DNA of 64,000 nt from Salana multivorans (GTDB lineage: Bacteria; Actinomycetota; Actinomycetes; Actinomycetales; Beutenbergiaceae), in assembly GCF_003751805.1 (NCBI RefSeq), contig NZ_RKHQ01000001.1, positions 1,116,001 to 1,180,000 of the forward strand, written 5' to 3'. The position numbers were made by a program, and so were the translations under genes. Positions within the stretch are counted from its first letter, which is position 1. Each line of letters starts with the position of its first letter. Under the pieces are notes generated by a model. That model made no database searches, was not told where the DNA came from, and worked only from the letters and a program-made list of their open reading frames with translations. Below, piece by piece: positions 40,911 to 48,456 of this stretch.

Positions 40911-41011
40911 CTCCATCGGTCCTGGCGTGAGCACCCTTCCCCGCGGGAGGCTTCCGTTGAGGGGTTGCTGCGGCGTCGACGAGCCAGGTCTCTCGGCCGC
41001 TCTGGATGGTG
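40911..41011 (-). ncRNA. SAM-I (S-box) riboswitch upstream of metF-metE
   Basis: On the minus strand the leader shows the S-box core: AGAGCGGCCGAGAGACCTGG, then GCAGCAACC and GGTGCTCACGCCAGGACC, closed by P1 arms CCATC (41009-41005) and GATGG (40917-40913). The order of conserved blocks and the kink-turn-like GAGAGA segment match S-box leaders. It should lower metF and metE expression when S-adenosylmethionine is abundant. Confidence 0.87.
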
Positions 41012-41117
41012 TCTGGAGAGTAGCGCGGGCGACGGGCGGTGGTCCAGATGCCGGGCTGCGGTCCGCATGTCGAGACGTGCCGGCGCCCGCGACGCGGGTC
41101 CGGCGCCCTGACCCGAA

Positions 41118-41147
41118 TTGATAACAGTTCTCATTTTCGGCTAGGGT
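41118..41147 (+). promoter_or_regulatory. Promoter with overlapping Zur-type box
   Basis: TTGATA (41118-41123) and TAGGGT (41142-41147) are 18 bases apart. TGATAAC-A-GTTCTCA (41119-41133) is a 7-1-7 inverted repeat with one mismatch that covers the -35 box, as Zur boxes of actinobacteria do. The controlled gene encodes a histidine-rich zinc-type lipoprotein, so zinc-dependent repression is likely. Confidence 0.72.
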
Positions 41148-41196
41148 CGAGCAGGTCCCCATGACCGAGACCACTCCCGAGATAGCAAGGACCCGC

Positions 41197-42537
41197 ATGT
41201 CCCGATCCACCCGCCCGCTCGCCGCCGCCGCCCTCGGCGTCCTCGCCATCGCGCTCGCCTCCTGCGCCGCGCCCTCGACGGGCAGCGACGACGGCTCGAC
41301 CGCCGGCACCACCGAGGAGCACGAGGAGCACGACGACCACGACCACGACGGCGAGGACCACGAGGACCACGCCGACGGGCACGACGACGCCGAGGCCACC
41401 GAGGCCTCGAGCCGGACGCCCCGCCTCGCCCTGACCTACGACGGCGGCATCCTCGTCGTCGACGCCACGACGCTCGAGACGGTCGCCGACCTCCAGCTCG
41501 ACGGCTTCAACCGGCTCGCCGCCCTCGGCGACGGCCGCCACGTCGCCGTCTCGACCACCGGCGGCTGGGCGGTGCTCGACGCCGGCACCTGGAGCGTCCC
41601 GCACGGCGACCACTCGCACTACTACACGGCGGCCCCGGCCCTGACCGACGTCCTGCTCGAGGCCACGACGCCCGGACACGCCGTCCACCACGACGGCCTC
41701 AACGCCTTCTTCGACGACGGCACCGGCGACGTCACCGTCGTCGAGACGAGCGAGTGGACGGACATGGTCGAGCACGGCCACCTCCACCCGATCCGCGAGT
41801 ACACGACCGAGCACGCGCACCACGGTGTCGCGGTCGCGACCGCCAACGGCGACCTGTTCGTGACCCGCGGCGACGACAGCGGGCGCACCGGCGCCATGCT
41901 GCTCGACGCCGACGACGCCGAGATCGCGGTCGACGACCAGTGCCCCGGCGTGCACGGCGAGTCCGCCGCGACGGACGCCGACGGCGAGGAGTTCATCCTC
42001 GCCGGCTGCGAGAACGGGGCCCTCGTCCTGCGCGACGGCACCTTCACCAAGCTCGCGGCGCCCGACGCCTTCGGCCGCATCGGCAACGCGTTCAGCGTCG
42101 AGGGCAACGACATCGTCCTCGGCGACTACAAGACCAACGAGCAGGGCGGGATCGGCCTGACGCAGATCAGCCTCATCGACCTCGGCACCGACACCATCAC
42201 GCCGGTCGACCCGTTCGGCGGGTCGGACGCCGAGTACACGTGGCGCGGCCTCGCCCGCGGCGACGACGGCGAGATCCTGGTGCTCGGCACCGACGGCGTG
42301 CTGCGCGTCCTCGACACCGCGGGCGCACAGGTCCGCGAGATCCCCGTCATCGACGCGTGGGAGGTGCCGGAGGAGTGGCAGACGGCGCACCCGGCCCTGA
42401 CCGTCCTCGACGGGATGGCCTACGTGACGGAGCCCGCCACCGGCGAGCTGCACGCCGTCGACTTCAGCGGCGGGACCGTCTGGAAGTCCGGTGACCTCGG
42501 GCGCCCCACGACGGAGATCGCCGGCGTCACCGGCTGA
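41197..42537 (+). CDS. AztD-like zinc metallochaperone lipoprotein
   Basis: A 446-aa protein with lipoprotein signal MSRSTRPLAAAALGVLAIALASC (Cys23), then a linker packed with His, Asp and Glu (EEHEEHDDHDHDGEDHEDHADGHDD) and a seven-bladed-type beta-propeller (repeated GDGRHVAVST, ATANGDLFVT, LGTDGVLRVLD units). Conserved histidines occur in PHGDHSHYYT and MVEHGHLHPI. This is the arrangement of AztD, which binds periplasmic zinc and hands it to an uptake system. ATG 41197 has AAGGA at good spacing and starts the signal peptide; ATG 41161 is the alternative. No aztABC genes are adjacent. Confidence 0.8.
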   Translation: MSRSTRPLAAAALGVLAIALASCAAPSTGSDDGSTAGTTEEHEEHDDHDHDGEDHEDHADGHDDAEATEASSRTPRLALTYDGGILVVDATTLETVADLQLDGFNRLAALGDGRHVAVSTTGGWAVLDAGTWSVPHGDHSHYYTAAPALTDVLLEATTPGHAVHHDGLNAFFDDGTGDVTVVETSEWTDMVEHGHLHPIREYTTEHAHHGVAVATANGDLFVTRGDDSGRTGAMLLDADDAEIAVDDQCPGVHGESAATDADGEEFILAGCENGALVLRDGTFTKLAAPDAFGRIGNAFSVEGNDIVLGDYKTNEQGGIGLTQISLIDLGTDTITPVDPFGGSDAEYTWRGLARGDDGEILVLGTDGVLRVLDTAGAQVREIPVIDAWEVPEEWQTAHPALTVLDGMAYVTEPATGELHAVDFSGGTVWKSGDLGRPTTEIAGVTG

Positions 42538-42554
42538 TCCCCCGCCGGTCCGCC

Positions 42555-42609
42555 GCGCCGCCGTCGTCCGTCTCGTCTCCTCCTCCTTCGAGACGGACGA
42601 CGGCGGCGC
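42555..42609. terminator. Perfect 21-bp bidirectional terminator
   Basis: Arms 42555-42575 and 42589-42609 are perfectly complementary with a pyrimidine-rich 13-base loop. It lies between the convergent ends of the AztD-like gene and the response regulator. Confidence 0.88.
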
Positions 42610-42660
42610 TTCGGCGTCCGGGAGGGGCCGGCGACGGGCGGCCGCGGCCGCGCGGGTCGC

Positions 42661-43359
42661 TCAGCCCTCGGCGGCCTCCGGGTCGATCCACGGACGGCGC
42701 GGGTAGGGGTCGTCGATGTGCCCGGCGTTGAGCGCCCGCGCCACGGCCTCCCGCGGGCCGTCGCGCAGCGGGACGCCGGCCGCCTCGAACGCGTTCATGA
42801 CGTGCATCATGTGCGTGCGCGCCGTCGAGACCGAGATGCCCAGCGTCGACGCGACCGACGACCACGGATAGCCCGCCGCGAGCAGCCGCACCACCTCGCG
42901 GGCGCGCGGCGAGAGCTCGACCGCGCCGACCGGGTCGGCGAGCACGGCCTCCGCCAGCTCCGAGTTCACGTGCGCCTCGCCCCGGGCGGCCGCCGCGAGG
43001 GCGCAGACGAGGTGCTCCGGCGAGTCGTCCTTGAGCACGAGGGCACAGGCGCCTGCCGCGAGCGCGCGCCGCAGCGTCGCGGGTCGCCGCGCCCCCGCGT
43101 GCAGGAGCACCTGCACGCCCAGGTCGCGCAGCACCCGCACGTTCTCTGCCGCGTCGCTCCCGTCACCGAGGTCGACGTCGAGCAGCACGACGTCGATGTC
43201 CTCGACCCCGTCGCGCAGCAGCTCGGCGACGCTCGACGCACTCCTGACGTGCCGGACGCCACTGGCGCCCTCCAGCACGGCCTCGACTCCCCGCAGCACG
43301 ATCGCATGACCGTCGACGGCTGCAACCCTCGCGAGGGATGGCCCCATCATCTCCACCAC
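42661..43359 (-). CDS. Orphan NarL/LuxR-type response regulator
   Basis: A 232-aa two-domain regulator. The receiver begins RVAAVDGHAIVLRGVEAVLEG with the acidic-pocket Asp, the phosphoacceptor Asp61 in DVVLLDVDLGD and Lys110 in ALVLKDD. The LuxR-type HTH (about residues 148-205) reads ELSPRAREVVRLLAAGYPWSSVASTLGISVSTARTHMMHVM. No histidine kinase gene is next to it. GTG at 43359 is used; ATG at 43350 or 43347 would fit as well since no ribosome-binding site is clear. Confidence 0.88.
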   Translation of the reverse strand: MVEMMGPSLARVAAVDGHAIVLRGVEAVLEGASGVRHVRSASSVAELLRDGVEDIDVVLLDVDLGDGSDAAENVRVLRDLGVQVLLHAGARRPATLRRALAAGACALVLKDDSPEHLVCALAAAARGEAHVNSELAEAVLADPVGAVELSPRAREVVRLLAAGYPWSSVASTLGISVSTARTHMMHVMNAFEAAGVPLRDGPREAVARALNAGHIDDPYPRRPWIDPEAAEG

Positions 43360-43892
43360 GCATGAGTAGTTTCGCCATGCGACTCCCCCTGCCCATGGCG
43401 GGATCCCCTCACGATCCCCCTGTCGCGTTCACGGTACCTAAAGGTGGCGCGTGATCCGGACGCCGCGGGGTCGTCGAAATCGACGACTGACGGTCGGCTT
43501 GACCCTGTGGCAGCGTGTTTGCGTCGGAGTCGTTCGACCGGCGCGTGGATCGTGACGCGTCGTGAAGGCAGGGGGATGCCTAGCTGCTCGGCAGTTCGTC
43601 GCGCCCTCCTGCCGTCACGGCGCTCGTGACGTGGCGCGCCTGCAGCATCCCTCGAGCGCTGCACCACCGCGCGTATCGGTCCCCCGGTGCGCGCGGCGGC
43701 ACCCGAACCAGCTGGCCCTCACCGGCTGCTCCGACCCCGGGTCCCGGCCGCTGACACAGAGCGGCCGGGCCCTTGGGTCTGCCCGTCGCGCGGGTGGACG
43801 TCCTTGCACGATTCGCGGCCGCCGACACGGGCGGCGCGAGAGCTGGCGGCACGCGCCGCAGGAGATGGGGATCAGTGAGAGAGACCAGGACC
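43360..43892. other. Long divergent control region of regulator and surface protein
   Basis: This 533-bp gap has no convincing gene. It holds a perfect 8-2-8 palindrome GTCGTCGA-AA-TCGACGAC at 43470-43487 and a 6-5-6 inverted repeat (GTCACG, CGTGAC) at 43614-43630. Both are candidate operator sites; the neighbouring response regulator is a possible ligand. Confidence 0.5.
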
Positions 43893-46556
43893 ATGCCCGG
43901 ACGGCGGCGACCCCGCGCGGTCCGCGCACTCGTCGGGCTCGCCGTCGGCGCCGTCGCGATGATGGGGATCGCGACGCCGGCGAGCGCCGCCGAGCTGACG
44001 GCGACCGTCACGAACCCGCGGGTCACCCTCGGCTACGACCCCGAGGGAACCGGGACCGAGGTGTCCCAGGACACCGAGATCACGACGAGCACGACGCTCA
44101 CCTTCCACGCGGACTGGAGCATCCCGGGCCAGTCGAACGACGGCGACACGTTCCTCGTCCCCGTGCCGAGCCCGTTCCGCATCGCGAGCAGCGAGCCGTT
44201 CACGATCAACGGCCCGAACGGACCGCTCACCACCTGCCAGTACTCGGTGCCCGACCTGGCCATCAGGTGCACCGTCATCGGCGGCCCGCACGCGAACGCC
44301 GAGGGCACCATCTGGTTCACCGGCCGGCTCGACCCGCCGGGCGACCCGAGCGAGAGCCCCACGTGGGAGGTCGGCGGCACGCCGGTCGTCCTGCCGACGC
44401 CGCACGTCCCGCCGCCCGGTCCGTACACGCCGCCGTTCGGCACGACCAAGCGCGTGACCAGCGCCTCGATCGTCGGCGGCAAGGCGCAGCTCCAGTGGGG
44501 GCTCGAGATGTGGCCCGGCTGCGACGGCCCCGTCGTCGGCACCTGCGTCGACGAGTTCACCGTGTCCGACCAGCTCGTGTCGACGAACCCCGCGATGCCG
44601 CACTCGCTGCGCGAGGGCTCGTTCGTCCTCTACCGCTGGGACCGCGCGCAGAACCCCGACGGCACGTGGGTCGAGGCCGGCGCCGGCGACACCGGCGTCC
44701 CCGGCTCCCACGCCAGCCTCGCCTGGTACGACAACGGCGTGTGGACCGTCAACACCGACGCGCTCGACGGCGAGGTCTTCACCGAGCCGCAGGTCTCGGC
44801 CGACGGCAAGAGCTACACCTTCCACCTCGACAACGCGACGGTGCCGCACCAGTACCGGCTCGCCTACTGGAGCGACGCCGACGGCGTGGTCTCGCTGGAC
44901 GACGAGCTGTACCAGAACACGGCGACCGTGAACGGCGACCCGAAGGAGTCCTCGGCCCGTCCGCGCGTCCAGGGCGGTGGCGGCGCCGACGCCGGGGCCT
45001 ACACGTCGTTCGTCGCCAGCAAGCGCGTCACCGACGAGAGCGGCGCAGTCCTGCCGGAGGAGTACACGCTCACCGCGACGCAGGGCGGCCAGACCGAGAC
45101 GATCACCGTCCCCGCGGACGGCACCCAGGTCAACTCGCCGTACTTCCTCGCGAGCGGCGGCCCGATCACGATCTGCGAGACCGTCCCGTCCGTCGCCGGC
45201 GTCATCTGGGCGCCCTACACGGTCACCGGCACGGGGGTCACGGGCCCCGACGCCGACGGCTGCTACACCCTGGCGCCCGCCGGCGGCGAGCGGATCGAGA
45301 TCGTCGTGGACAACCGCGCCACCCCGGCCGACGGCACCTTCTCGGTGACCAAGGCGCTGGACGCGGACGAGCGGGTCACCGGCCTCGTCGGCGACACCAC
45401 CTTCACGATCGCCTACACCGTCAACGGCGTGGCGCAGACCCCGCTCACGGTCGCGGCCGGCGAGACGGTCACGTCGCCCGCGCTGCCGGCCGGGGCGAGC
45501 GTCGCGCTCACCGAGGTCAAGCCGGACGTCTTCGGCGTGGTCTGGGGGCCGGAGGTCTTCACGCGGTCGTCGTTCACGATCGACGGCGGTGGTGACATCG
45601 CGATCGAGCTCACCAACCCGGCGACGCCCGCGACCGTGAGCGTCGGCGACCACACGTGGATCGACGCCGACCGCGACGGCATCCAGGACGAGGGCGAGCA
45701 GCCGCTCGCCGGCGTCGAGGTGACGCTGACCGGTCCCGACGGCACCGAGGTCACGGACGTGACCGGCGCCGTGGTCGGCCCGCAGGTGACGGACGAGAAC
45801 GGCGACTACCTGTTCGAGAACCTCCCGCCGCTGCAGGAGGGCTCCTACACGGTCACCGTGACGGGCACGCCGGATGGCTACTACCCGACGCCGGTGGTCG
45901 AGGCCGGCGACGACCGCGCGGTCGACTCCTCGGACGGCTCGGCCAGCAGCTACCTGCCGCTCGACGTCGACGGGGCCGCCGACCTCACGCTCGACTTCGG
46001 CTTCGTGACGTACACGCCGGAGATCGACATCGTGAAGAAGGACATCGACGGCAACGACGCGAACACCGAGGGCGACGCCGCCGACCTGACCGACAGGAAC
46101 GGCGCCACCACGCTCGAGTTCGTCGTCACCAACACCGGGGACGAGCCGCTCATCGGCATCGAGCTGGTCGACGTCTCCTCGGGCAGCGGCACGGTCGACA
46201 CCTCGGCCGTCTCGTGCGCCTTCCCCGACGACACGACCGGGACGACCTGGGCGGGCCCGCTCCTCCCGGGCGAGCAGATCACCTGCACGGCGCCGCTGAC
46301 CGACGTGACCGCCACCGCGCTCCACCGGGACACCGCGACCGTCACCGCCGTCGGGTACGTCACCGGCCAGGAGGTCTCGGACGACGACCCGTACCACGCG
46401 AAGGTCACCCCGACGCCGGCGCAGCAGCCGACGCCGAAGGAGCTCGGCAGCACCGGCGTCGGCAGTGCCTCGCTCGTGCTCGGCGCGGCGGCGCTCCTGC
46501 TGCTGGGCGGGTTCGCGGCCGTCGCGGGCGCACGGCGTCGCCGGGAGTCCGTCTGA
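43893..46556 (+). CDS. Sortase-anchored surface protein with SdrD_B-like and DUF11-like domains
   Basis: An 887-aa cell-surface protein. A Sec signal (cleavage likely after ATPASA) leads to a large N-terminal domain of bacterial adhesin type. Two DUF5979-like repeats (around residues 375-470 and 475-585: FVASKRVTDESG, FSVTKALDADERV) precede an SdrD_B-like domain (VGDHTWIDADRDGIQDEGEQPLAGVEVTL, about 588-700) and a DUF11-like domain (EIDIVKKDIDGND). The C terminus has LGSTG, a hydrophobic helix and RRRR, a sortase anchor. GTG at 43875 is an alternative start. Role is probably adhesion or an exposed stalk. Confidence 0.87.
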   Translation: MPGRRRPRAVRALVGLAVGAVAMMGIATPASAAELTATVTNPRVTLGYDPEGTGTEVSQDTEITTSTTLTFHADWSIPGQSNDGDTFLVPVPSPFRIASSEPFTINGPNGPLTTCQYSVPDLAIRCTVIGGPHANAEGTIWFTGRLDPPGDPSESPTWEVGGTPVVLPTPHVPPPGPYTPPFGTTKRVTSASIVGGKAQLQWGLEMWPGCDGPVVGTCVDEFTVSDQLVSTNPAMPHSLREGSFVLYRWDRAQNPDGTWVEAGAGDTGVPGSHASLAWYDNGVWTVNTDALDGEVFTEPQVSADGKSYTFHLDNATVPHQYRLAYWSDADGVVSLDDELYQNTATVNGDPKESSARPRVQGGGGADAGAYTSFVASKRVTDESGAVLPEEYTLTATQGGQTETITVPADGTQVNSPYFLASGGPITICETVPSVAGVIWAPYTVTGTGVTGPDADGCYTLAPAGGERIEIVVDNRATPADGTFSVTKALDADERVTGLVGDTTFTIAYTVNGVAQTPLTVAAGETVTSPALPAGASVALTEVKPDVFGVVWGPEVFTRSSFTIDGGGDIAIELTNPATPATVSVGDHTWIDADRDGIQDEGEQPLAGVEVTLTGPDGTEVTDVTGAVVGPQVTDENGDYLFENLPPLQEGSYTVTVTGTPDGYYPTPVVEAGDDRAVDSSDGSASSYLPLDVDGAADLTLDFGFVTYTPEIDIVKKDIDGNDANTEGDAADLTDRNGATTLEFVVTNTGDEPLIGIELVDVSSGSGTVDTSAVSCAFPDDTTGTTWAGPLLPGEQITCTAPLTDVTATALHRDTATVTAVGYVTGQEVSDDDPYHAKVTPTPAQQPTPKELGSTGVGSASLVLGAAALLLLGGFAAVAGARRRRESV

Positions 46557-46882
46557 CGCTGAGCCGAGGCGCGTGACCCGCGCCGACGCGGCGTGACGAG
46601 GGCCGGTCCACCACACGGTGGGCCGGCCTTCGTCGCGCCGCCCCCGGGACGGCGGTGGCGGCGGGGCGCTGGGAGGACCGGGCGCCGGGGGCGGTGCGGC
46701 GCCGTGGCCACCCCGCGACCGGATCCGCGGGGCCGTCCGGCCCGGTGGTCGGCGCGGCCGAGGCGGTGTCCACCGTGGGGCCGGGTCCAGGGGGCGATCC
46801 GGTCCAGGGGTGGCCACGACCGAGGCCCCGGTGCGCGCCGGGTGCGCCGCACCCGAGCACCCGCGGCCCGGCGGCCCCGCCG
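46557..46882. other. Convergent intergenic region, very G-rich
   Basis: Apart from the terminator at 46601-46630 this 326-bp stretch holds only GC-rich low-complexity sequence (for example GGGCGATCCGGTCCAGGGG and related words). Open frames here have no start context or domain, and I see no gene. Confidence 0.5.
46601..46630 (+). terminator. Hairpin terminator after the surface-protein gene
   Basis: A 12-bp stem (46601-46612 with 46617-46628, one G-T wobble, 4-base loop) is followed by TT and lies 45 bases past the stop codon. Confidence 0.72.
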
Positions 46883-47878
46883 TCAGCGCGTGACGTCGCC
46901 CAGCGCGACGAGGTGCAGCTCGTCCGTCGAGGTGAGCGCGAGCCGGCGCAGGTCGGGGGAGAACGCGAGGTTCGCCGTCGTGCGCGGGGTGTGCAGCACG
47001 GCGAGGAGGTCGGCGCGCCGCCCGACGACGGGCGCCGACAGGATCTCGACGCCGGCCCCCGACGACACCCAGAGCCGACCGGCGGGATCGACGCGCAGGC
47101 CGTCCGGCCGGCCGTCCCGCGTCAGGTGGACCGTCCAGCGGAAGCCGAGCACCGGCCCCTCCAGGCCGTAGCGCACGGCGTACCCCAGCACGTGACCGGC
47201 CTCGGAGTCGGTGACGTAGAGGACGGACTCGTCGGGCGAGAACGCGAGGCCGTTGGGTCCGGGCATCGCGGGGTGCCCGCCGTCGACCGCGCGGACGTTC
47301 GCCCCGGTCAGCAGCCCGGGGTCGCGGGGGTCGACGCGGTAGACGTGCGCGCCGTCGACCTCGGGCTCGCCGCCGTACCCCTCGTCCGCCAGGCGCAGCC
47401 CGTAGTACGGATCGGTGAACCAGACGGCTCCGTCGGCGGCGACCACGAGGTCGTTCGGGGAGTTGAACCGGTGTCCGTCGACGAGGTCGGCGACGACCGT
47501 CCACGACCCGTCGCGCTCGCGTCGCACGACCGCCCGCTCCCCGTGGCTGGCCGCGAGGATGCGGCCGTCGGCGTCGAGCGTGTGCCCGTTCTGGTGGAAC
47601 GACGGCGAGACCCAGGTCCGGGCCCCGCGCGCGTCGTCGTACGCGAGGAGACGGTCGGCGACGACGTCGCTCCACACGAGCGTGTCGCGGCCCGCGACGG
47701 TGTGCCGGGCCGGCAGCCAGACGGGGCCCTCGAACCAGGCGCCCCCGGTGGCGACCGTGCGCAGCGTGGCGCCCGGCGCGACGAGGGCGCGCACGACGTC
47801 GGCGCGCGCGTCGTCGACGATCTCCAGCTCGAGCGGCGCGTGACGGTCCGTGCGGACGGGGTCGGAGGAGACGGTCAC
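46883..47878 (-). CDS. SMP-30/gluconolactonase family protein
   Basis: A 331-aa six-bladed beta-propeller of the SMP-30/gluconolactonase/LRE family, members of which open sugar lactones. The metal-site motifs are WFEGPVWLP (Glu, about residue 49), RFNSPNDLVVAADGAVWFTDP (Asn) and PNGLAFSPDESVLYVTDS (Asn/Asp). No signal peptide is present, so it is cytoplasmic. The start is GTG at 47878 with no obvious ribosome-binding site; no better in-frame start is seen. Neighbours give no clear pathway. Confidence 0.88.
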   Translation of the reverse strand: MTVSSDPVRTDRHAPLELEIVDDARADVVRALVAPGATLRTVATGGAWFEGPVWLPARHTVAGRDTLVWSDVVADRLLAYDDARGARTWVSPSFHQNGHTLDADGRILAASHGERAVVRRERDGSWTVVADLVDGHRFNSPNDLVVAADGAVWFTDPYYGLRLADEGYGGEPEVDGAHVYRVDPRDPGLLTGANVRAVDGGHPAMPGPNGLAFSPDESVLYVTDSEAGHVLGYAVRYGLEGPVLGFRWTVHLTRDGRPDGLRVDPAGRLWVSSGAGVEILSAPVVGRRADLLAVLHTPRTTANLAFSPDLRRLALTSTDELHLVALGDVTR

Positions 47879-47964
47879 CCGACGAGCCTAGGTGGTGCGG
47901 GCCGCGCCCGCCCGCGCCGGCGGGGCCGCCGGACCGGGGTCACCGGACCGGAGCCGCGTCGCCG

Positions 47965-48384
47965 TCAGCGGAAGCGCGGGTCCTCGGCTGGGGTGAGACC
48001 GCGCGGGGCGTAGCGGGAGTCGTCGAGCGCGATCACGACGACGCCGATGATGTGGAACCACGCGAGCAGGAAGAAGCTGAAGACGCCCTCCTTGCCGAAC
48101 GCGCGCCCCATCCGCAGCGCGACGATGATCCACACCACGATGTTGACCAGCGGGACGAACAGGAGGATGAACGTACCGACGCCGCGGCCGGCGAGCCGCA
48201 CGATGCCCCAGAGGTTGACGAACGGCACCCACGCGTACCACGCGGGAAGGTCGGCCTTCTGGAACACCTTCATGAGGAAGAACGCCTCGATGACGTACCA
48301 GATGAGGCCACCTCCCCAGTACGTGGGGTTGGCGGCGAGATCGGCGGGATCGGTCGAGCCCGCGAGCGTCATCAACGTGTGCAC
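47965..48384 (-). CDS. Small membrane protein, DUF5684-like
   Basis: A 139-aa protein with four hydrophobic segments. LPAWYAWVPFVNLWGIVRLAGRG and FVPLVNIVVWIIVALRMGRAFGKEGVFSFF resemble the DUF5684 / signal-peptidase-I-adjacent small membrane family, in which a PxWxxxVPFxN motif recurs. No function is known. The start is GTG at 48384, with an in-frame ATG at 48372. It is divergent from the GH3 gene across only 72 bp. Confidence 0.75.
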   Translation of the reverse strand: MHTLMTLAGSTDPADLAANPTYWGGGLIWYVIEAFFLMKVFQKADLPAWYAWVPFVNLWGIVRLAGRGVGTFILLFVPLVNIVVWIIVALRMGRAFGKEGVFSFFLLAWFHIIGVVVIALDDSRYAPRGLTPAEDPRFR

Positions 48385-48403
48385 GACCGAACGCTAGCAC
48401 CGC

Positions 48404-48422
48404 TAACATCGAAACGATTCGA
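48404..48422 (+). promoter_or_regulatory. Candidate -10 box and LacI-type operator before the GH3 gene
   Basis: TAACAT (48404-48409) may be the -10 box. It abuts TCGAAACGATTCGA (48409-48422), a palindrome with 5-base perfect arms and the central CG typical of LacI-family sites, covering the expected start point. The regulator is not in this window. Confidence 0.55.
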
Positions 48423-48456
48423 CGGCCGCTCGGCCACCATCCGCGAAGGAGCACCG

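Noticed and set aside
40911-41011. SAM-IV riboswitch or cobalamin riboswitch
   Set aside because: Block order and the AGAGCGG, GAGAGA, GCAACC and GGTGC words fit the S-box better; no B12-box is present.
37537-41121. A 1194-codon plus-strand open frame opposite metE and metF
   Set aside because: metE and metF are fully supported by motifs, riboswitch and ribosome-binding sites; this frame has no domain.
43872-47675. A 1267-codon minus-strand open frame opposite the surface-protein gene
   Set aside because: The plus strand has signal peptide, domains and sortase signal; the minus frame is low-complexity and also spans the SMP-30 gene out of frame.
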